This document shows, in pieces, positions 41,562 to 46,250 of a stretch of DNA of 46,250 bases. Positions within the stretch are counted from its first letter, which is position 1. Each line of letters starts with the position of its first letter. A program made the position numbers and the translations under genes. The notes beneath the pieces were generated by a model, which saw only the letters and a list, made by a program, of their open reading frames with translations, ran no database searches and was not told the origin of the DNA. The DNA comes from an uncultured Spirochaeta sp. (lineage in GTDB: Bacteria > Spirochaetota > Spirochaetia > DSM-27196 > Alkalispirochaetaceae): the NCBI GenBank assembly GCA_913030605.1, contig CAJWEZ010000035.1:1-46250 (forward strand), given 5' to 3'.

Positions 41562-42985
41562 TACAGCAGGATCCGAGCCGGATTCTCCAGCAGATCGACC
41601 AGATACTTCACGAAGAGCGCACCCTGGGCGCCGTCGATCAGGCGGTGATCCACCGTCAGACTCAGGTCGATCAACGACCGGCGGCTCACCGCCCCGGCGT
41701 CGTCCATCGCAAGCACCTGTCGAATCGTTCCCACACCGAGGATCGCCGCCTGCGGCGGATTGATGATCGGCGTGAAACTCGTGATTCCGTACATACCGAG
41801 ATTGCTCACCGTGAAGGTGCCGCCCTCGAGGTCGGTGACCTCCAGTTTTCGTTCCCGGGCCCGACGGCCGAGTTCTCTGGCCCGATCGGACACCGCAGAC
41901 AGCGAGAGCCGATCGGCTTCGTGGATCACCGGAACCACGAGGCCCTGTTCCAGGGCCACCGCCATGCCCACGTTCACGACCTCGTGCTGCACCACATCGG
42001 TGCCATCGAGACTGACGTTGACCCACGGACACGCGCGAACCGCCTTCGCCGCCGCCAGCAGCAGAATGTCATTGATCGACACCTTGCGCCTGCCGGCGGA
42101 TTCGGCGCCCGCGTTCAACTGGCCGCGCAGATCAAGGAGCGCGTCGACGCTGACCTCAGCGTTCAGCGTCACCGGCGGCATCGTGCGGTGACTCTCAAGC
42201 ATGCGTTCGGCGATCACCTTGCGCATGCCGACCAGCGGTGTCCGGGTATCGCCGGCGAGTTGACCACCCCGGGTCGAACTCGGTTCGACACCGCCCGCCG
42301 GCGCCGCAGGACGGCCGGCCTGTTCCACGACGTCGCGACGCTGGATGCGCCCTCCGGGACCGGTTCCCTGGATCCCGTCGAGGGAAACCCCGGCCCTGCG
42401 AGCCTCTTCCCGCGCCAGCGGGCTCACGGCCGGTGCGCCGGTTCCACCGTCGGAGGCCGCGTCCACGTCTCTGGCCCGGACGTCGCCGTCGGGACCCGTG
42501 GGGGCAACCGTCGCCAGATTCACGCCCAGCTCCGCCGCCCGCCGTCGTGCCGCCGGCGTTGCCTTCACCCGGTCCCCGACGCGTTCGGCGCTGGCTCCAC
42601 CGGACACGGCGGCTGCGGGTTCCGCGCCTGAGGGTTCCTCGTTTGAGGATTCCGCGGCTGCGGTGCCGCCGGACGGTGCGGCGGCCGGGGCCGGCGCGTC
42701 ACCGGCAGAGGACTCCGCCCCCGCCGGGGCGTCCGGTACCGCCTCGCCCTGCTCTCCGATCCACCCGATCGTCTCGGTGACCGGGATCACGTCGCCGGGC
42801 TCGGCGAGGATCGCCAGGAGATAACCCGACGTTTCGGCTTCCACCGGCATCGCGACTTTGTCGGTCTCGATCTCGAGAATCTCGTCGCCGACGTCGATTT
42901 TGTCGCCGATGGACACCTTCCACTCGATGACCGTGCCGGTTTCCATTGCCATTCCGGCCTTTGGCATAATGATGGATGTCGCCAT
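41561..42985 (-). CDS. pdhC: Dihydrolipoamide acetyltransferase (E2) with two peripheral-subunit-binding domains
   Basis: A 474-residue E2 core subunit. The lipoyl domain covers residues 1-78, with the lipoylated lysine K43 in IETDKVAMPVEAE. An Ala/Pro/Gly linker (80-135) follows. Two E3/E1-binding domains come next: about 141-176 (TPAARRRAAELGVNLATVAP, then DGDVRARDV) and about 186-221 (SPLAREEARRAGVSLDGIQG, then GGRIQRRDV). The catalytic domain ends with H447-RLID-G452, the acetyltransfer motif. E2 passes the acetyl group from lipoate to CoA. Most bacterial E2s have one binding domain, so the pair is notable. GAGGAGG lies just before the ATG. Confidence 0.92.
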   Translation of the reverse strand: MATSIIMPKAGMAMETGTVIEWKVSIGDKIDVGDEILEIETDKVAMPVEAETSGYLLAILAEPGDVIPVTETIGWIGEQGEAVPDAPAGAESSAGDAPAPAAAPSGGTAAAESSNEEPSGAEPAAAVSGGASAERVGDRVKATPAARRRAAELGVNLATVAPTGPDGDVRARDVDAASDGGTGAPAVSPLAREEARRAGVSLDGIQGTGPGGRIQRRDVVEQAGRPAAPAGGVEPSSTRGGQLAGDTRTPLVGMRKVIAERMLESHRTMPPVTLNAEVSVDALLDLRGQLNAGAESAGRRKVSINDILLLAAAKAVRACPWVNVSLDGTDVVQHEVVNVGMAVALEQGLVVPVIHEADRLSLSAVSDRARELGRRARERKLEVTDLEGGTFTVSNLGMYGITSFTPIINPPQAAILGVGTIRQVLAMDDAGAVSRRSLIDLSLTVDHRLIDGAQGALFVKYLVDLLENPARILL

Positions 42986-43000
42986 CGTGTCCTCCTCGGC

Positions 43001-44017
43001 CTACTGGACCAGCTCACGCACGGCGGCGGTGATCTTCTCGTGGGTCGGCACCACGTTGGCTTCAAGCACGGGGTTGTACGGCACCGGGACGTCGAGAGCG
43101 CCGAGGCGCTTGATCGGTGCGTCGAGGTAGTAGAACGCCTCGCTGTCGGCGATGCGGGCGGCAATTTCGCCCCCGTAGCCACCCGTCTGCACCGCCTCGT
43201 GGACGATCAGTACCCGGCCGGTTTTCTTCGCGCTGGCGACGATCGGGCCCTCGTCCAGCGGCATCAGCGTCCGCGGATCAACGACTTCCATCTCGATGCC
43301 CTCCCTGGAGAGTTCATCAGCCACCTCGAGACAACGGTTGACCATGCGCCCCCAGGTGACCACCGTAACAGCGTCGCCCTCGCGTTTGACCTCGCTGGAG
43401 GACAGCGGAATGGTGTATTCCTCCTCCGGCACGGGCCCCTTCACGCGGTACAGCAGTTTCTGTTCGAGAAATACAACCGGATTGGGGTCGGCAATCGCGG
43501 ATTTCAGAAGCCCCTTGGCATCGTAGGGGGATGACGGCGTCACAACCTTGAGACCGGGCACGTGGGTGTACCACGCTTCCATGCTGGAAGAATGCTGCGC
43601 CGCCGCTCCGGTTCCGCTCCCGGCGGGAGCGCGAATCACCATCGGCACGTTGGCGGCGCCGCCGAACATGTAGCGGATCTTGGCGGCCTGGTTCACCAGC
43701 TGGTCCATGCCGATCGTGATGAAGTCACTGAACTGGATCTCCGCGATCGGGCGCATGCCGGTCACGGCGGCGCCGGTTGCGGCGCCCACGATCACCGCCT
43801 CCGAGATCGGCGTATCCCGAACGCGGTCCTCGCCGAACTCGTCGACCATGCCGACGCTGACACCGAAGGCTCCGCCGTAGACACCGACGTCCTCGCCCAT
43901 GAGGAACACGTCGTCGCTCTTGCGCATCTCCTCGCTCATCGCCTCGCGAATCGCTTCGGCGTAGGTGATTTCGCGCACGCCGGTCGCGGCTCCGTCTTTC
44001 TGCTTTGCACTACTCAT
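43001..44017 (-). CDS. pdhB: Pyruvate (or acetoin) dehydrogenase E1 beta subunit
   Basis: A 338-residue transketolase-like E1 beta subunit. [20 protein letters not shown] near the start, [34 protein letters not shown] and the C-terminal [17 protein letters not shown] are family text. It forms the alpha2beta2 E1 with the product of the next gene and helps bind thiamine diphosphate. AAGGAG lies 8 nt before the ATG. It starts 22 nt after E1 alpha and is followed by E2 after 15 nt, so the three are one operon. Confidence 0.92.
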   Translation of the reverse strand: MSSAKQKDGAATGVREITYAEAIREAMSEEMRKSDDVFLMGEDVGVYGGAFGVSVGMVDEFGEDRVRDTPISEAVIVGAATGAAVTGMRPIAEIQFSDFITIGMDQLVNQAAKIRYMFGGAANVPMVIRAPAGSGTGAAAQHSSSMEAWYTHVPGLKVVTPSSPYDAKGLLKSAIADPNPVVFLEQKLLYRVKGPVPEEEYTIPLSSSEVKREGDAVTVVTWGRMVNRCLEVADELSREGIEMEVVDPRTLMPLDEGPIVASAKKTGRVLIVHEAVQTGGYGGEIAARIADSEAFYYLDAPIKRLGALDVPVPYNPVLEANVVPTHEKITAAVRELVQ

Positions 44018-44039
44018 CGTCTGCTCCTTGCGCCACGCG

Positions 44040-45053
44040 TCACGCGTATACGTCGTTGATGATGTCGTTCACATCCGGCTCACCGGCTTCCTCGGCAAAC
44101 CGGACCGCCGCTTCGATGTCCTCCCGCGTCTGGGCTTCGATACCGTCGAGCGTCTTCTCGTCGGCGGTGCCGCGGCGTAGAATCTCGGCCCGGAGGATGG
44201 CGATCGGATCGCGCTTCTTCCACTCGTTGATCTCTTCCTTGGTCCGGTAGCGGTTGGCGTCGCTCTTGGAGTGGCCCATATAGCGGTAGGTTTCGCTGAC
44301 CAGCAGCACCGGCCCGGTCTTCTTGGCCTGGTCGATCGCCTCGACCATGGCGTCGTAGACCTCAAACACGTTCTGCCCGTCGATCGTCTTGCCGGGAATC
44401 CCGTACGCCTTGGCCCGGTCGGCGAGGTCGTCGAGGTTGATGCTCTTGTGGCGGCTCATGGACATCCCGTACTGGTTGTCCTCACAGACGAACACGACGG
44501 GAAGATCCCACACCGACGCCAGGTTTACCGACTCGTGGAAGCTGCCCTCGTTCAGGGCACCGTCACCAAAAAAGCTCACGACCACCTGGTCCTGTTTGCG
44601 CATCTTGAGAGTCAGTGCCGCCCCCACCGCGATCGGGATCCCCCCACCGACGATACCGTTGGCCCCGAGGTTGCCACGACTCAGGTCGGCGATGTGCATC
44701 GATCCACCCTTGCCCTTGCAGTACCCGTTGGAACGACCGAGGAGTTCCGCCATCATCCGGTTGAGATCGATCCCCTTGGAGATCGTGTGACCGTGGCCGC
44801 GGTGGGTGCTGGTAATGAGGTCCTTGTCGGAAAGTGGCGCCAAAGCACCAACGGCCGTGGCCTCTTCTCCAATGTAGAGATGGGTCGTACCGTGGATCAT
44901 GCCGCGGGAGAAAAAGTACGCGACCTTCTCTTCGAACGCGCGGATATGGTTCATTTTGGTGTACATGTCGGTGAGCTGTTCGGCGGTCAGGGAGTCCGAG
45001 GGACGCGAACCGGCGCGGGAGCTCTTGCCTGTGCGTGCTGTCTTGGCAGCCAT
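44040..45053 (-). CDS. pdhA: Pyruvate (or acetoin) dehydrogenase E1 alpha subunit
   Basis: A 337-residue E1 alpha. The thiamine diphosphate motif starts at [15 protein letters not shown] (near residue 167) and ends at [22 protein letters not shown] and [17 protein letters not shown] are also conserved, as is the phosphorylation-loop-like [15 protein letters not shown]. It decarboxylates pyruvate and hands the acetyl group to E2 lipoate. Acetoin dehydrogenase (AcoA) is closely related and cannot be excluded. The start at 45053 is fixed by GGAGG 5 nt upstream; an ATG at 45119 lies inside the operator region. It is divergent from the SorC-family regulator. Confidence 0.9.
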   Translation of the reverse strand: MAAKTARTGKSSRAGSRPSDSLTAEQLTDMYTKMNHIRAFEEKVAYFFSRGMIHGTTHLYIGEEATAVGALAPLSDKDLITSTHRGHGHTISKGIDLNRMMAELLGRSNGYCKGKGGSMHIADLSRGNLGANGIVGGGIPIAVGAALTLKMRKQDQVVVSFFGDGALNEGSFHESVNLASVWDLPVVFVCEDNQYGMSMSRHKSINLDDLADRAKAYGIPGKTIDGQNVFEVYDAMVEAIDQAKKTGPVLLVSETYRYMGHSKSDANRYRTKEEINEWKKRDPIAILRAEILRRGTADEKTLDGIEAQTREDIEAAVRFAEEAGEPDVNDIINDVYA

Positions 45054-45113
45054 GGGTTCCTCCAGTTTGGTGTCCGGGACCCGGGGCGGGTTCCGGCGGT
45101 GCGTTGAAATATA

Positions 45114-45128
45114 TTCCAAATACTGGAA
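45114..45128. promoter_or_regulatory. Operator-like palindrome between pdhA and the SorC-type regulator gene
   Basis: TTCCAAATACTGGAA is a 5-5-5 inverted repeat; similarity extends outward to ATTCCA/GGAAAT and TGAAAT/AGTTTCA. It lies at about +8 to +22 of the predicted pdhA transcript, where a bound repressor would block elongation, and it is the natural candidate site for the neighbouring regulator. Confidence 0.6.
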
Positions 45129-45142
45129 ATAGTTTCAGTGTG

Positions 45143-45171
45143 AGGTTACTATCAATCGCGGGACCGGTCAA
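45143..45171 (-). promoter_or_regulatory. Promoter of the pdhABC operon
   Basis: Minus-strand TTGACC (45166-45171), exactly 17 nt, TAACCT (45143-45148). Transcription would start near 45136, leaving a leader of about 80 nt that holds the palindrome at 45114-45128 and a GGAGG site. Confidence 0.55.
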
Positions 45172-45173
45172 GG

Positions 45174-45179
45174 CATAAT
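45174..45179 (+). promoter_or_regulatory. -10 box of the SorC-type regulator gene
   Basis: CATAAT predicts a start of transcription near 45186, which lies beyond the ATG at 45183 and 5 nt before the ATG at 45192, so it favours the second ATG. It overlaps the opposing pdhA -35 region. Confidence 0.4.
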
Positions 45180-45191
45180 GGGATGGTTGTC

Positions 45192-46127
45192 ATGAGTCGA
45201 GAACGTTCGCAGCTACAGAAGATCGCACGGCTATACTATATCGAGGACCTCAATCAGCGGCAGATCGCGGACAAGCTGAACATCAGCATGGCCAGCGTGT
45301 CCCGCGGGCTGGCGCGGGCCAAGGAACTGGGAATCGTCAAGATCTCCATCGCCGACGCCCCCGACAGTTTTCACGATCTGGAAGTGCGCATCGAACAGCG
45401 CTACGGCATCAAGGAGTGCGTGGTGACTCCGGCCTTCGAGCGTCAGGAGAACACCTACCGCGCCTTCGCCTCGGCTCTGGCGGAGATTCTCCCGCGGGTG
45501 GTACACCGGAACGCGTTGATCGGCGTGAGCTGGGGTGAAACGCTCAAGGCACTGGGGGAGGAACTCCAGGGCGTCGAGTCACTCCGGTGCGACGTGGTTC
45601 CCGTGATCGGGGCGATGGGAACGATCGAGACCGGTGTGTACCCCAACAGCATCGCCCGGAGTTTCGCCGAGCGCCTTGGGGGCAGCAGCTACCTGGTCAA
45701 CGCCCCGGCGGTCCTGGACAGCGAGGAAACCGCCGAGCGGCTGGTACGCGACAGCACCTTTGAGCAGGTCCACGACCTGTGGCAGCGAATCGACTGCGCG
45801 ATCCTCGGCGCCAGCTCCCTGGACGAGGAAACCAGCGTCTACCGGGGCGGCATCTTCTCGTCCGACGAACTGGAATCGCTCCGGCGTGCCGGAGCCGTCG
45901 CCGCGACGAACTTCCTGTTTCTCAACCGCGAGGGCACCGTGCAGGACCACCCGCTCAGCGGGCGCATCGTCTGCCTGCCGGAGAACCACATGCGTCGCAT
46001 CCCCAACGTGATCGTGGCCGCCGGCGGACCCGGCAAGTCAACGGCGATGGCGGCAACGCTCCGCAGTGGCCTGGCCCACATTCTGATCACCGACGCCACC
46101 ACCGCCGCCGAACTCGTTGATGCCTGA
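45192..46127 (+). CDS. SorC/DeoR-type sugar-binding transcriptional regulator
   Basis: A 311-residue regulator of the SorC family. The N-terminal helix-turn-helix (IARLYYIEDLNQRQIADKLN then ISMASVSRGLARAKELG, residues 10-46) is joined to a sugar-phosphate-binding domain (LIGVSWGETLKALGEEL near 110; CAILGASSLDEETSVYRGG near 200; AAGGPGKSTAMAATL near 279). Members bind phosphorylated sugars such as fructose-1,6-bisphosphate and act as repressors or activators. It stands between the divergent pdhABC operon and the dihydrolipoamide dehydrogenase gene, so glycolytic control of the complex is a fair inference. The start is 45192, or 45183 if the CATAAT box is not used. Confidence 0.85.
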   Translation: MSRERSQLQKIARLYYIEDLNQRQIADKLNISMASVSRGLARAKELGIVKISIADAPDSFHDLEVRIEQRYGIKECVVTPAFERQENTYRAFASALAEILPRVVHRNALIGVSWGETLKALGEELQGVESLRCDVVPVIGAMGTIETGVYPNSIARSFAERLGGSSYLVNAPAVLDSEETAERLVRDSTFEQVHDLWQRIDCAILGASSLDEETSVYRGGIFSSDELESLRRAGAVAATNFLFLNREGTVQDHPLSGRIVCLPENHMRRIPNVIVAAGGPGKSTAMAATLRSGLAHILITDATTAAELVDA

Positions 46128-46130
46128 CGG

Positions 46131-46159
46131 TTGCCGTCGGGCTAAACATTCAATAATCT
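46131..46159 (+). promoter_or_regulatory. Predicted leaderless promoter of the dehydrogenase gene at the right edge
   Basis: TTGCCG (46131-46136), 17-nt spacer, TAATCT (46154-46159), ending 6 nt before the ATG at 46166. The -35 lies in a 9-bp stem (GCCTGACGG/CCGTCGGGC, 46121-46141) that follows the regulator stop. Confidence 0.55.
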
Positions 46160-46165
46160 TTATAT

Positions 46166-46250
46166 ATGACCTATGACGCAGTGATTCTCGGCTCGGGTCC
46201 CGCCGGGTTCGAGGCAGCCAGACGCATCGCACGGAACGGGCGGCGTACCG
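46166..46250 (+). CDS. lpd: FAD/NAD(P)-dependent oxidoreductase, probably dihydrolipoamide dehydrogenase (N-terminal fragment)
   Basis: The first 28 codons of a flavoprotein, cut by the right edge. MTYDAVILGSGPAGFEAARR holds the dinucleotide-binding loop G-S-G-P-A-G at residues 9-14. The fold alone does not tell the enzyme; lipoamide dehydrogenase (E3) is favoured because the E1 and E2 genes lie next to it and no other E3 is seen. The ATG at 46166 is preceded by a TAATCT box 6 nt away and no Shine-Dalgarno. The rest lies outside the window. Confidence 0.65.
   Translation, partial: MTYDAVILGSGPAGFEAARRIARNGRRT

Noticed and set aside
44040..45053. Calling the operon acetoin dehydrogenase (acoABC)
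   Set aside because: The E1 alpha sequence fits both groups; no acetoin-specific neighbour such as an AcoR-type activator was seen, so pyruvate dehydrogenase is kept with caution.
1..46250. rRNA, tRNA, CRISPR array, insertion sequence or prophage
   Set aside because: Reading both strands gave no tRNA-like cloverleaf with a GTTCGA-type arm, no regularly spaced repeats, and no transposase; the only recombinase is the housekeeping-type XerD fragment. A scan by eye could miss a single tRNA.

Overview
The window looks like a high-GC chromosome fragment of a free-living saccharolytic spirochaete (Spirochaeta/Alkalispirochaeta-like). This rests on remembered family resemblance (galactokinase subtype, PTS, Opp transport, pyruvate dehydrogenase), not on any search. 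The first ~1.3 kb is different: xerD (3' end), a DsbC-like gene and the start of hom follow the gene order and protein flavour of Gammaproteobacteria. The change of flavour falls inside hom, at its most conserved stretch (about 1270-1310), so the left end is probably an assembly chimera or, less likely, a recombination junction.

Layout. 1-2306: xerD', dsbC-like, hom (+). 2364-4907: alpha-glucan phosphorylase with its own promoter, Shine-Dalgarno and a strong terminator. 5024-7582: DUF554 membrane protein (-) divergent from a TPR-like lipoprotein and galK (+). 7641-20260: a long run of minus-strand genes (DnaJ/TerB protein, CrtI-type desaturase, class V aminotransferase, HtpX-like protease, formate-THF ligase, quinone oxidoreductase, small exported protein coupled to a class I aminotransferase, AEC transporter, second CrtI-fold oxidoreductase). 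20399-23175: small membrane protein, lipoprotein aminopeptidase, a possible TIR-fold orphan, and a methyltransferase coupled to the sensor kinase upstream. 23172-30965: a tightly overlapped oppABCDF operon followed by a histidine kinase with a substrate-binding-protein sensor domain. 31024-36055: a self-contained galactitol-type PTS operon (IIC, IIA, EI, IIB, DeoR regulator, HPr). 36165-41412: BaiN/HI0933 flavoprotein, TauE exporter, degenerate SDR, FecR protein, MATE pump. 41561-46250: 2-oxoacid dehydrogenase E1alpha-E1beta-E2 (-) divergent from a SorC-type regulator and the start of a dihydrolipoamide dehydrogenase (+).

How it works together: glycogen breakdown, galactose entry, a private PTS and peptide uptake feed carbon toward the pyruvate (or acetoin) dehydrogenase complex; formate-THF ligase links to one-carbon metabolism. 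No rRNA, tRNA, CRISPR array or insertion sequence was seen. No gene-free stretch exceeds 300 bases; the longest is 12735-12964 (230 nt), which is rich in hairpins.

The most unusual overall signal is regulatory. At least a dozen first-in-transcript genes lack a Shine-Dalgarno and instead carry a TAnnnT-like -10 box ending 6-8 nt before the start codon, often with a TTG-type -35 exactly 17 nt further upstream. This predicts leaderless mRNAs. Downstream genes in the operons mostly have normal GGAGG-type sites or ATGA overlaps.
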